From: JAVBQG01 sp031549185
GTDB lineage: Bacteria > Synergistota > Synergistia > Synergistales > Synergistaceae
NCBI GenBank assembly: GCA_031549185.1
Contig: JAVBQG010000058.1
Location: forward strand, 10,206 to 74,205
Direction: 5' to 3'
DNA: 64,000 nucleotides
The translations under genes were made by a program, and so were the position numbers. The notes beneath the pieces were generated by a model that saw only the letters and a list, made by a program, of their open reading frames with translations, searched no databases and had not been told where the DNA came from. Positions 1-6,983 of this stretch are shown here, piece after piece; the stretch's first letter is position 1; the number at the start of each line of letters is the position of its first letter.

Positions 1-42
1 TCCACAAGATATTTCCCCTTTAGCGTGCGTAAATATTATTAT

Positions 43-1086
43 TTATGGTTTGCACTTCTTACACGGCACAAACCCTGCCCCGACCGCCTCTTCCCGTGTC
101 TTCAACACCACCTGATTCTTCGGCGCCGGCAGTGAGCCGCAACTCAGTCGGTGAAACTTCCTCGTGTTCTGATTCCCGATGTACCCGCCCGCACTCGTTG
201 AACTCGCTGCAGGTTTTTCCTTCGTTCCGACAACAGGGGCAGCCACTGCGACACTTCCCGCCTCGTCCTGCTTCACCGAGTACGTCGTCCCATCAGTAGA
301 GATCACCACAGACCCGCCGGTCGTCGTGTACCACTTCACCTTCGCAGCTCGTAACGCGGACAGCGTTTCCTTGTGCGGATGCCCGTAACTGTTCCCGACC
401 CCGCAGGAGATCACCGCGACCTCGGGCTTAACCTGACCCAGCAGCGCGGCATCGGTCCCGTTATGACTCCCGTGGTGCCCGACCTTCAAAACAGTCGAGC
501 GTGGGAGTGTCCCCAGCGTCGCGCGTTCCGCTTCCTCCGCATCGCCCATCAGCAGGAATGAAACCTTCCCATATGAAATCCGCAGGACCAAGCAGTTGTT
601 GTTCGCATCGCTGTTGGTCCCGGAGATCTCCTTCGCGGGCCCGAGCACTTCGATTTTCGCTGCGCCGATCTGTTCCGAGAATCCCGCCTTCGGTTGTCCG
701 AAACGAACCCCCTTCGCCCGTATCTCTTCCAGATACCGCTTCTGCACCTGCGACCCATGGGCGTACCCCGAGTCCCAAACTTTACCCACCGGAAACGCAC
801 GCAGGACGGCCACAGAGCTCCCGATGTGATCTTCGTGGGGATGAGTCCCGACCAGGATGTTGATCTTCTCTACGCCCTGTCCTTGCAGGTATTGGATCAG
901 CGCGTAGGATGCGTTCGCCGATCCTGTGTCCACGAGCATGTTCTCGCCGGTCGGGAACTGCACGAGTATTGAATCGCCTTGGCCGACGTTGATGGCGTGG
1001 AGGATAAGGTCGGCGGCGAAAGCAGGGGACAAAAGGAAAAAGAAAATAAGCAGAACATTAAAGACGCCTGCAAGTATTTTTTTCAT
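43..1086 (-). CDS. Secreted ComEC/Rec2-like metallo-beta-lactamase-fold hydrolase with C-terminal Cys/His zinc motif
   Basis: The protein is 347 aa from the ATG at 1086, which lies 13 bp after the stop of the upstream gene with a GAGG about 11 bp before it. An earlier in-frame ATG at 1227 would lie inside that gene and was not used. A hydrophobic signal peptide (residues 1-24, ending SPAFA) is followed by a beta-lactamase fold carrying HPHEDH (H82, H84, D86, H87), GDAE and VGHHGSH. This is the arrangement of the soluble nuclease domain of ComEC. The last 45 residues have an H-x4-C ... C-x2-C pattern like Ada-type zinc modules fused to secreted nucleases. A secreted nuclease or phosphodiesterase is likely; the substrate is unknown. 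It is the last visible gene of the minus-strand lysogeny operon. Confidence 0.82.
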   Translation of the reverse strand: MKKILAGVFNVLLIFFFLLSPAFAADLILHAINVGQGDSILVQFPTGENMLVDTGSANASYALIQYLQGQGVEKINILVGTHPHEDHIGSSVAVLRAFPVGKVWDSGYAHGSQVQKRYLEEIRAKGVRFGQPKAGFSEQIGAAKIEVLGPAKEISGTNSDANNNCLVLRISYGKVSFLLMGDAEEAERATLGTLPRSTVLKVGHHGSHNGTDAALLGQVKPEVAVISCGVGNSYGHPHKETLSALRAAKVKWYTTTGGSVVISTDGTTYSVKQDEAGSVAVAAPVVGTKEKPAASSTSAGGYIGNQNTRKFHRLSCGSLPAPKNQVVLKTREEAVGAGFVPCKKCKP

Positions 1087-1099
1087 CCTGAAATAAGCC

Positions 1100-2308
1100 T
1101 CAACACTCTTCCGGGTTATACGTAAAAACCTGAGGATGATCAATTTGAAGGTGTGACACCCCATTGCGGACACAAATCCTGTTATGATAATTTGCGAGCC
1201 AATTATATTTCGCAAAAACCATTTCATTATTTTGATGTTGTATTAATCGTTCTTTCACACATTTTTGATGAGTGCTTAAATCGGACATCGCGCGCTTCTT
1301 TCTGGCTCCAGGGGAAACAATTGGAAATTTTGCTTTTTCTTCTTCAGATAAAAGGGCGAGTCGGCATGCAATAATGTGATAATCTTCTCGCTCGGGTGGA
1401 ACGTTTATGTAATTCACAAAAGTTTGTCCATCGTCCGAACGATCTAGCCATGCAGCAACAGATATTTCAACACTTTCCTGCATTTTTTCCGCTTCGATTT
1501 CCGTCACACGAATAATCATTTTTCTCAACTTCTCAATAGTATTTTTATCTTCCCACAGACTATTATTCGTTTTCGCTGTGGTGATAAGGTTTTTTACATC
1601 TTCAATGTCTTTTGACGTAAACTGCCCGTATGGCAAATATAGCGAAAAATCTTTCGCGTTTGTATGAACAACCCTACGAAGGACTTTAAGAGCTTCTTCT
1701 CTTACTGCTTCGTTTGCAGTGTTTTCAACATAACGGATGGCAGTCAAGAAAGATTCATAAAAATCAATTCGATACTCCTTATAAGCATCAAAATCACAGT
1801 TCACAAGCAATTCTAGACAGGAAGGTAAAACAAGGATTCGTGGATAAATCGATGATTTACTCTCTGCTTGGTATGCATCGATGAGTGCTTGCCCAAACAC
1901 AAAATCCTGATCTCGGTAGAATGTCCCTTTTGCTATTGCTCCCCTAAGAAACAAACCATGTTCGACAGACAAATATCTTTGAAATGACGCTGTGTGCGAT
2001 AATAAATTGGCGAGGCGTAGGGCAGAAACGAAGTGGTTATCACCTGCCTCAAGGCTAAAGACGAAATTATCTGAGAAAATATTAAATTTGATTACCTCTT
2101 CGTTTTCTTCATTTTGGAGAGGGCGCAAGATTTCACTGAATTCTCGTAAGTAGCCCTGACGCGCATATGTCGCCCTAATTGCTTCTTTAATTTTGCTCAG
2201 CAGGACGTTTTCACCCATATCCTTAATCAGTTCCTTATAGCCAAGAATATCGCAGAAAGCCACTAAATGCTCTGAAACCTTCTCTTCACTGTTTTCAGGC
2301 ACACTCAT
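1100..2308 (-). CDS. Class III nucleotide cyclase-like protein, possible defence or signalling enzyme
   Basis: 402 aa from the ATG at 2308, which starts 8 bp after the stop of the ImmA-like gene; the frame is open further upstream only through that gene. Features resembling class III cyclases are visible in order: FCDILGY (metal-ligand Asp at about residue 20), IFSDNFVF (second Asp at about 80), LRGAIAKGTFY (about 122) and FGQALIDAYQAES with PRI. The Asn-Arg pair that stabilises the transition state in classical cyclases is not evident, so activity is uncertain. The C-terminal 200 residues are unassigned. Similar domains occur in Pycsar cyclases, but no typical Pycsar effector (TIR or two-helix membrane protein with a cyclic-nucleotide domain) is adjacent. 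The function is an inference; the ORF itself is secure. Confidence 0.7.
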   Translation of the reverse strand: MSVPENSEEKVSEHLVAFCDILGYKELIKDMGENVLLSKIKEAIRATYARQGYLREFSEILRPLQNEENEEVIKFNIFSDNFVFSLEAGDNHFVSALRLANLLSHTASFQRYLSVEHGLFLRGAIAKGTFYRDQDFVFGQALIDAYQAESKSSIYPRILVLPSCLELLVNCDFDAYKEYRIDFYESFLTAIRYVENTANEAVREEALKVLRRVVHTNAKDFSLYLPYGQFTSKDIEDVKNLITTAKTNNSLWEDKNTIEKLRKMIIRVTEIEAEKMQESVEISVAAWLDRSDDGQTFVNYINVPPEREDYHIIACRLALLSEEEKAKFPIVSPGARKKRAMSDLSTHQKCVKERLIQHQNNEMVFAKYNWLANYHNRICVRNGVSHLQIDHPQVFTYNPEEC

Positions 2309-2316
2309 AACTTCTT

Positions 2317-2769
2317 TTACACCCCCCACCCCAACAACCCCGCCTTCACCATCGCCATCTCCACCGGCACCGCGCAGATCTCCGCGATCCTCTCCGGCGT
2401 CAGCCATCCATGCGCATGTAGCAACTTCTTCGGCATCAACAAGTCCAGCGCGAACGCCTTTGCCTGTTCGACCTCGCCCCGCGGGCGGGGGAGTGGTTTC
2501 CGATCAACGATTTTGACCGGTCCATGCTTCAACATCATATGCCCGAGTTCCCGCGCGATCCCGTAGCGTTGCTGCTCGACCGGGAGTGACCTGTTCACGA
2601 CGATCAGCGGCGCGCTGTGGTAGTAGATGTAAAACGCCCTGTACTTCCCGAGCCGCATGTACCGGATATCGCCTTCCTGCTTTGTGCAGATCGCAGCGAG
2701 GTCGACCGGCAAATTGCCGGAGTCGAGGAGTTTGCGGGCGGCGATTTCGGCGACGGTTGGATATGTCAT
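2317..2769 (-). CDS. ImmA/IrrE-like metallopeptidase with altered zinc motif
   Basis: 150 aa from the ATG at 2769; a TTG at 2784 is an alternative start. The fold resembles ImmA/IrrE, the peptidases that cut phage or ICE repressors in response to damage. Visible matches are IYYHSAPLIVVNRSLPVEQQRYGIARELGHMML and the later FALDLLMPK. In the normal HELGH zinc motif the first His is replaced by Arg (RELGH), so a zinc ligand is missing and the enzyme may be inactive or a sensor only. It lies downstream of the CI repressor on the same strand, a usual place for a repressor antagonist. Confidence 0.75.
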   Translation of the reverse strand: MTYPTVAEIAARKLLDSGNLPVDLAAICTKQEGDIRYMRLGKYRAFYIYYHSAPLIVVNRSLPVEQQRYGIARELGHMMLKHGPVKIVDRKPLPRPRGEVEQAKAFALDLLMPKKLLHAHGWLTPERIAEICAVPVEMAMVKAGLLGWGV

Positions 2770-2832
2770 ACTCGTGACACTCAAAAACTAAAGTGAGGGG
2801 GCACTTGCCCCCTCACCGCATTGTTTAGATAA

Positions 2833-3075
2833 TCAGTCTGTGGCGTGAGAAAAATCGTATTCTGGTAACTCGTGCGCGAGCTCTTTTCTATCCCTTTTCT
2901 TAAAGTCCATGATGACAAGTCCAACAGTTGACTCGTCGTCCACGGCACGATTAAAGAAAATACCGGGGAAATCCTCGTCTCCAAAATAAGGTTTTGAAGG
3001 GGCAAGAAAGACATGCAACACATCATGACGCGCATCATACTTCGCGTTGCTCTTGTCTATCATCGTTTGCGTCAT
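2833..3075 (-). CDS. DUF2283-like protein, probable antitoxin
   Basis: 80 aa. The pattern YDARHDVLHVFL ... PGIFFNRAVDDESTVGLVIMDFKKR fits DUF2283, a small beta-rich domain often encoded beside DUF4258/BECR-fold toxins and thought to be their antitoxin. Its start lies 41 bp inside the 3' end of the preceding gene, which itself looks like a BECR-type nuclease, so the pair has the overlap expected of a toxin-antitoxin operon. The family call is moderate; the antitoxin role is inferred from context. Confidence 0.6.
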   Translation of the reverse strand: MTQTMIDKSNAKYDARHDVLHVFLAPSKPYFGDEDFPGIFFNRAVDDESTVGLVIMDFKKRDRKELAHELPEYDFSHATD

Positions 3076-3472
3076 AAATGATCCCCCCCTTTAATCCCTT
3101 CATATCGCGCCTTGGAACTATGGTGACAACCTCATATGGTTCCCGATCAGTATCGACAGAAACTGTTACACAGGTGGATCCTGCCCTGCCATCGACTTCC
3201 AACTCATCGACATAACATATCCTTTTATTCTCATTATAATTGTTGTCTTCTACAATGAGTAGAGGGTTTTTAATGACCCCTGGGGCATGTGGAAGAATAG
3301 TCCGGCGAAAATCGACATCGCCTTGTGAGTGATGAAGAGTGTCAAGAATATGATAATTAACAGTATCTTCCCGAAGGACAACCGTATTCCCAAGCGGATC
3401 CCTCTCTGACCACAAAATAACGATGTCTTCGGTATTATTTGAGCTGATTATTTCCGTCTCATTATTAGGCAT
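3035..3472 (-). CDS. Putative BECR-fold (PBECR-like) ribonuclease toxin
   Basis: 145 aa from the ATG at 3472, which has GAGGGA upstream and overlaps the preceding gene's stop by 8 bp. An upstream extension to 3574 exists but lacks this ribosome site. The core has YHILDTLHHSQGDVDF, ILPHAPGVIKNPLLIVEDN, then strands ending EPYEVVTIVP and KGLKGG. This order (His pair, 'I..P..I.NP', terminal 'vvT' strand) is that of phage-associated Barnase/EndoU/ColicinE5-D/RelE-like nuclease domains. The downstream overlapping DUF2283-like gene supports a toxin-antitoxin unit. The family is suggested by pattern only. Confidence 0.5.
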   Translation of the reverse strand: MPNNETEIISSNNTEDIVILWSERDPLGNTVVLREDTVNYHILDTLHHSQGDVDFRRTILPHAPGVIKNPLLIVEDNNYNENKRICYVDELEVDGRAGSTCVTVSVDTDREPYEVVTIVPRRDMKGLKGGIIYDANDDRQEQREV

Positions 3473-3740
3473 CTTGCTTTCCCTCGTCGCGCGAGTGTTT
3501 GCCCAATAATGCATTTTGTTTTTCGGCATAAATTCTGAGTAGCTTAGTTTGCATTGCAATACGACATAATGCAACGCTCTCTCTTTTGCCAGATATATTG
3601 CCTTCTTCTGGGAGATACTGGAAAAAAGTCAAAAAAGTTGTATCTCCGCGGATTTCTGTCTTTATGCCATCCGCAAACATTGCGCGCATATCGGGTATAC
3701 TTGTGTGCATAACTTCCTCAATCTGTTTTTGCTCTTCCAT
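3465..3740 (-). CDS. DUF3467-like small protein (paralogue 1)
   Basis: 91 aa with a GGAGG 8 bp before the ATG. It contains ADGIKTEIRGDTTFLTFFQYLP followed by ALCRIA, a layout like DUF3467 domains. It is clearly related to the protein at 3900-4157, which has ADGVKVEVRDGIAFLSFF and LLCRIA. The function is unknown. Its 3' end overlaps the start of the toxin-like gene, so translation is probably coupled. Confidence 0.6.
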   Translation of the reverse strand: MEEQKQIEEVMHTSIPDMRAMFADGIKTEIRGDTTFLTFFQYLPEEGNISGKRESVALCRIAMQTKLLRIYAEKQNALLGKHSRDEGKQDA

Positions 3741-3899
3741 GTGTAGCCCTCCTTTTTGTTACAATTACAACTCTCTTTCTTGATTATCGGGTATTTGCTT
3801 GGTTATTTTATTGGATCGGTCAAAAATCCCAAATTTTACATATGGCGATTTCGACGTAAATGTTTGCCTCGTACATCGTCCTGCTGTCAACCACGGCGC

Positions 3900-4157
3900 C
3901 TACTCTCCCGGCGCTTCAAACAACCCCCTGAAAATCTCCCGGCAGAAATCCCCAATCACATCTTCTTTGACCGCGATCCGGCATAAAAGTATGTTCTCCT
4001 GCACCTCGTCGTCGAGCTGCGGCGGGAGGGTGTGGAAGAACGAAAGGAAGGCGATGCCGTCGCGCACCTCCACCTTCACCCCGTCGGCGTACAGGGGTTT
4101 CGGGTCCTCCGCCTTCGCGTGGAGTTTTACTTTGGGTTGGTGTTTTGGTTTGGGCAT
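3900..4157 (-). CDS. DUF3467-like small protein (paralogue 2)
   Basis: 85 aa from the ATG at 4157 with GAAAGG upstream; a TTG at 4181 would add eight residues. It shares the central block ADG(I/V)K(T/V)E(I/V)R...FL(T/S)FF and the LCRIA motif with the neighbour at 3465-3740, so the two are duplicates. The N-terminus is Lys/Pro-rich. In the 159 bp between the paralogues no convincing gene is visible. The function is unknown. Confidence 0.55.
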   Translation of the reverse strand: MPKPKHQPKVKLHAKAEDPKPLYADGVKVEVRDGIAFLSFFHTLPPQLDDEVQENILLCRIAVKEDVIGDFCREIFRGLFEAPGE

Positions 4158-4204
4158 CTTCGTAAGGCCTTTCTTTGTCAAATTTTCTCAGAGATCCTAT
4201 TGCT

Positions 4205-4675
4205 TTATTTAGCTTTTGGCGGAACATTCTCAAACTTGATAGTTTCTTCATCCACGCCTAAGGAAATGCTAGGAAATTCTTTCGGTAACTCTCCGTCGGA
4301 ATAATTAGTCATATAGCGAATAACTACAGGTGTGGCGGTATTGGCGGGTATCTTTCTGGTCATTTTGCCGGCACCATTTGTATTTGCGATTTGCATCGAG
4401 TGCCTACCCCAAAATTCATTCCCTTTATTGTCATATATTGGGAACCTTGATCCATTAATTGTTACGTTCATATCTGTTGGAGTTGTCATCAAATAGTTAA
4501 TTGTTAAAACGCGTTTTGGGCTAAGAGTCATGCCCCGATATTCAACTTTGATACCTGATTCTGTGTATTTGACGTATTTATTGTCTGTTTGTTCTGCGGC
4601 TTGCGCGTCATGAGAGCTTAAAACAGCGCAGACCAAAAACAAAAAAACACTGAAAGCGCAAACAACCTTACTCAT
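4205..4675 (-). CDS. Secreted protein of unknown function
   Basis: 156 aa from the ATG at 4675. Residues 1-27 form a signal peptide (VVCAFSVFLFLVCAVL, cleavage near AQA). The mature part is beta-rich (VEYRGMTLSPKRVLTINYLM ... TPVVIRYMTNYSDG) and has no cysteines in its core, resembling small periplasmic beta-sandwich proteins. No family was recognised. It sits in the lysogeny operon beside another secreted protein, so it may be exported to alter the lysogen's surface. Confidence 0.6.
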   Translation of the reverse strand: MSKVVCAFSVFLFLVCAVLSSHDAQAAEQTDNKYVKYTESGIKVEYRGMTLSPKRVLTINYLMTTPTDMNVTINGSRFPIYDNKGNEFWGRHSMQIANTNGAGKMTRKIPANTATPVVIRYMTNYSDGELPKEFPSISLGVDEETIKFENVPPKAK

Positions 4676-4771
4676 TACACTATCAACCCTTTCTTTAGAA
4701 TCTCCAGTAAGTACCCGATGATGGGTATGCATGTCAGGTTTCCTAAATGCTGCTCCACAGCCTTGAACACC

Positions 4772-5011
4772 CTACCTCGGCGGCCCACACTTCGAACAAG
4801 CCGAGTACCCCCGCGCCTTGGCGTCGGACAAGCTGATCGGAATCTGGCTCTTCCTCAAATACTGGCACCCGTCACGATGATACTTTTCTCCGGTCTTGGT
4901 GATGTAGACAGTGACCTCCGCAAGCGCCGGCAGTGTCACCGGCGCGGAGGCGGCAGCAAGGAAAATGGCTAAGATGAGCGTGGAAATGATTTGGCGTACT
5001 GGTCTCAGCAT
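4772..5011 (-). CDS. Small secreted Cys/His zinc-motif protein
   Basis: 79 aa from the ATG at 5011, with GAGAGGGG 9 bp upstream. A signal peptide (residues 1-32, ending PALA) precedes a short domain, VYITKTGEKYHRDGCQYLRKS ... ARGYSACSKCGPP. The H-x3-C ... C-x2-C arrangement is the same module found at the C-terminus of the secreted beta-lactamase-fold protein at 43-1086. Here it stands alone. It overlaps the region of the upstream gene's stop at 5014, so the genes are tightly packed. Confidence 0.6.
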   Translation of the reverse strand: MLRPVRQIISTLILAIFLAAASAPVTLPALAEVTVYITKTGEKYHRDGCQYLRKSQIPISLSDAKARGYSACSKCGPPR

Positions 5012-5013
5012 GA

Positions 5014-5328
5014 TCAATACCCCTCTCGATCCTCAGGGCCAGAGTACTTCTTGAGTTTTATAAGGGCCTCCCTCGCCGCTTGCTCCCAGTGTTGTTGATC
5101 ACGTCCTTGCCCGCTTGCGCTTTCACAATAAGCAATGAGTTCACCCAGCATATAATATAAATTATTCTGAATCTCTCCCGCCAAATGCGAGTGGATAAAT
5201 TTCAGTTTTTGAATGGCGGGTTTTCCAGTTGCCTTTGTTGGAGAAAGCGCTGCCTCTTTGAAGAGTTCCTCTATTTTGCTAAGTTCGTCAGAAGTCAATT
5301 TTCGACCAGGGTGAGTCATATTCTCCAT
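5014..5328 (-). CDS. Hypothetical helical protein
   Basis: 104 aa, predicted mostly helical and charged, with no signal peptide or recognised motif (LTSDELSKIEELFKEA ... LGELIAYCESAS). The start at 5328 has only a weak ribosome site; Met4 is an alternative. It is followed within 3 bp by the secreted zinc-motif gene. The function is not known. Confidence 0.45.
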   Translation of the reverse strand: MENMTHPGRKLTSDELSKIEELFKEAALSPTKATGKPAIQKLKFIHSHLAGEIQNNLYYMLGELIAYCESASGQGRDQQHWEQAAREALIKLKKYSGPEDREGY

Positions 5329-5460
5329 ATGGTTTAACCCCCACTGCTCTTCGTGTCAGCCTGTTTTTATATTTGCACCTCAAACGGTCCCACCGCCTCG
5401 AACAACCCGGTCTTTGTCATACTCCGGCGGATCTCCATTGTTCCAAGTGATCTCAAGTTT

Positions 5461-5961
5461 TTACAACCCCAGGATTTGGCGCTTCTTTGCGTCAAACTCG
5501 TCCTGGGTAATGACGCCGGAATCAAGTAAGTTTTTGAACTTCAAAAGCTCGTCAGCGTCGCTGTGTGCGTTCGGTACATTCGCTTGTGTCTTGGATTGGG
5601 ATATTTTTTCCATTACCAATTTGTAGGCTTTTTCTGATTCAATTGGTGTTTCTTTATTGAAAGCACGTAAAATAAGCGTATTGGGGTCTTTCAAGCTGTC
5701 TTGGGTGGTTGTTCCCAGTATCGTTGTGGCAGCTCCTACATCCGAGGTGCCTGCGAGGATAAATTTTATATATCCGTTTGCAAGAAGGGTCGGTTTTTTA
5801 TATTCAACACTCGATAAATCCTTGTAAAACAATACCCTGTCGCCCTTTATGCCCTGGGATAAAATACCTGTCAGTGATTTGCGGGAAATCTCGACCTTGT
5901 CTTCGAACACGTTTAATGTGCCGTTTGTGGCTTTGAGTGTTATCAATGGTGAAGTAGACAT
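5461..5961 (-). CDS. Bacterial PH-like (DUF4429-type) protein with C-terminal SHOCT domain
   Basis: 166 aa. Residues 1-115 form a beta-rich domain (GTLNVFEDKVEISRKSL ... DLSSVEYKKPTLLANGYIKFIL) like DUF4429/bacterial PH domains. Residues 133-166 (DELLKFKNLLDSGVITQDEF...KRQILGL) are a SHOCT helical pair, an oligomerisation module common at protein ends. It is the first gene after the CI repressor on the minus strand and so is probably expressed in the lysogen. The role is unknown. Confidence 0.7.
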   Translation of the reverse strand: MSTSPLITLKATNGTLNVFEDKVEISRKSLTGILSQGIKGDRVLFYKDLSSVEYKKPTLLANGYIKFILAGTSDVGAATTILGTTTQDSLKDPNTLILRAFNKETPIESEKAYKLVMEKISQSKTQANVPNAHSDADELLKFKNLLDSGVITQDEFDAKKRQILGL

Positions 5962-6049
5962 AATGTCACCTCCAAGGAATTTTTAACACTGACTCATTAA
6001 GCGACTTTGTTCGTGTCCTCCGTTTCTGGTGACGCGTAAAACCTCTTCC

Positions 6050-6826
6050 TCACAGCACTGGCACCGGCTCCCTCAGCGAGAAAATTCGCACAACGCGCCC
6101 GCAGATCGTGAAGTCGTCGTCCGGCGTCACGATAATGTCCTCATACTCCTTGTTCATCGCCCTCAGTGTGATCTGCTTCCGGTTGTTCTCGATCACTCCG
6201 CGGATGATCATGCGCCCGTTGTAATTGACGACCATCATCATGCCTGCACTGATGACCTCTTTCTCGTGCGGGACGAAGAGCACCAGATCGCCGTCCCCGA
6301 CTTTCGGTTCCATGCTGTCGCCCTCCGCGTACACGGCAAGGATGTCTCCGTCGCTGTACCGTCGCGCAAGGTCGGCGAGCGGCAAGACGAGCGTTTCTTC
6401 AAATTCTATTGCCTCGGACCCCCAATCAATACCGTTGCCGCAGCAGACCTTGAAATCACGAGGCAGCACTTTGATCCGGAGCATGTGCGCCAGGTTGATC
6501 GGTGCGACATTTGAGACTATTTCTTGCTTTTGCCGATTTATGTTCGGCATTTCGGGCGGAGCATCCCCATAATTTGTATGTCCAAACCGCATTCCGGGAT
6601 TGGGATCGTCTGTTTCGCCGAGTAAAAAATCGACAGTGGTCCCCAGCTTTTTTGCAATGGCCGCCAGCTCCTCCGGCCTGAATTTCCTTGCACCAGTGAG
6701 GGCTTTCCAGAGAGTGGGGTATTTTACTCCTGCGCTTTCGGCAACGGCGTTGAGAGCCAAGCCCTTTTCGTCAGCGAGCATCTTCACTCGATCTCGTGTA
6801 ATCGCCACATCCAGCCTATCTGGCAT
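6050..6826 (-). CDS. CI-like phage repressor (XRE HTH plus S24 peptidase-like domain)
   Basis: 258 aa from the ATG at 6826, with GGAGTGAGG upstream. The frame is open to 6910, but that extension crosses the operator region. Residues 8-70 are an XRE helix-turn-helix (LADEKGLALNAVAESAGVKYPTLWKAL). The C-terminal half is LexA/CI-like, with Ser171 in GDSMEP and a possible Cys129-Gly130 cleavage site. The catalytic Lys expected in the strand after the Ser is Arg209 (GRMIIRG). Self-cleavage may therefore be impaired, and induction could depend on another factor. It faces a Cro-like gene across three related 19-bp sites. Confidence 0.9.
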   Translation of the reverse strand: MPDRLDVAITRDRVKMLADEKGLALNAVAESAGVKYPTLWKALTGARKFRPEELAAIAKKLGTTVDFLLGETDDPNPGMRFGHTNYGDAPPEMPNINRQKQEIVSNVAPINLAHMLRIKVLPRDFKVCCGNGIDWGSEAIEFEETLVLPLADLARRYSDGDILAVYAEGDSMEPKVGDGDLVLFVPHEKEVISAGMMMVVNYNGRMIIRGVIENNRKQITLRAMNKEYEDIIVTPDDDFTICGRVVRIFSLREPVPVL

Positions 6827-6852
6827 AACCTCACTCCCATCCTCATGCAGAG

Positions 6853-6871
6853 TATACCCAAAATGGCGATG
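6853..6871. promoter_or_regulatory. Operator-like site O1 of the CI/Cro switch
   Basis: TATACCCAAAATGGCGATG. It is an imperfect match to the palindromic pattern TAT-nn-CYA-nnn-TRG-nn-ATA shared by two further sites at 6902 and 6932. It lies nearest the repressor gene. Confidence 0.5.
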
Positions 6872-6901
6872 AATTGTATATACATAAAAAGCAAATGAAA
6901 A

Positions 6902-6920
6902 TATACCCATAATAGAAATA
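6902..6920. promoter_or_regulatory. Operator-like site O2 of the CI/Cro switch
   Basis: TATACCCATAATAGAAATA. The outer TAT/ATA half-sites are exact. It is centred 30 bp from O3 and 49 bp from O1. Confidence 0.6.
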
Positions 6921-6925
6921 CCCTA

Positions 6926-6954
6926 TTGACATATGCCTAAAATAGATATATCGT
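6926..6954 (+). promoter_or_regulatory. Probable rightward early promoter (PR-like)
   Basis: A perfect -35 (TTGACA, 6926-6931), a 17-bp spacer and a -10-like TATCGT at 6949-6954 point toward the Cro-like gene. Operator O3 covers the spacer and the -10, so repressor binding should block it. Confidence 0.6.
6932..6950. promoter_or_regulatory. Operator-like site O3 of the CI/Cro switch
   Basis: TATGCCTAAAATAGATATA, the best palindrome of the three (TAT-gc-CTA-aaa-TAG-at-ATA). It overlaps the PR-like promoter. Confidence 0.6.
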
Positions 6955-6983
6955 AATAATGCCATCAGGAAGGAGGTGTGATT

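Noticed and set aside
1..43. Left attachment site or integrase at the left edge
   Set aside because: No recombinase gene, comM 5' fragment or repeat of the right junction was recognised here. The left end must be outside the window.
43..1086. Reading the beta-lactamase-fold protein as an Apyc1-like anti-Pycsar enzyme next to the cyclase-like gene
   Set aside because: It has a signal peptide and a ComEC-like motif set, so it acts outside the cytoplasm where cyclic nucleotides would be made.
3820..3876. 18-codon minus-strand frame starting MYEANIYVE, like the start of CooT-type proteins
   Set aside because: Too short to be a functional gene and no more of the family follows. At most a remnant.
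5367..5420. 17-codon minus-strand frame MTKTGLFEAVGPFEVQI between two lysogeny genes
   Set aside because: Possible relic of a DUF3467-like C-terminus (LFEA), but too short and without a ribosome site.
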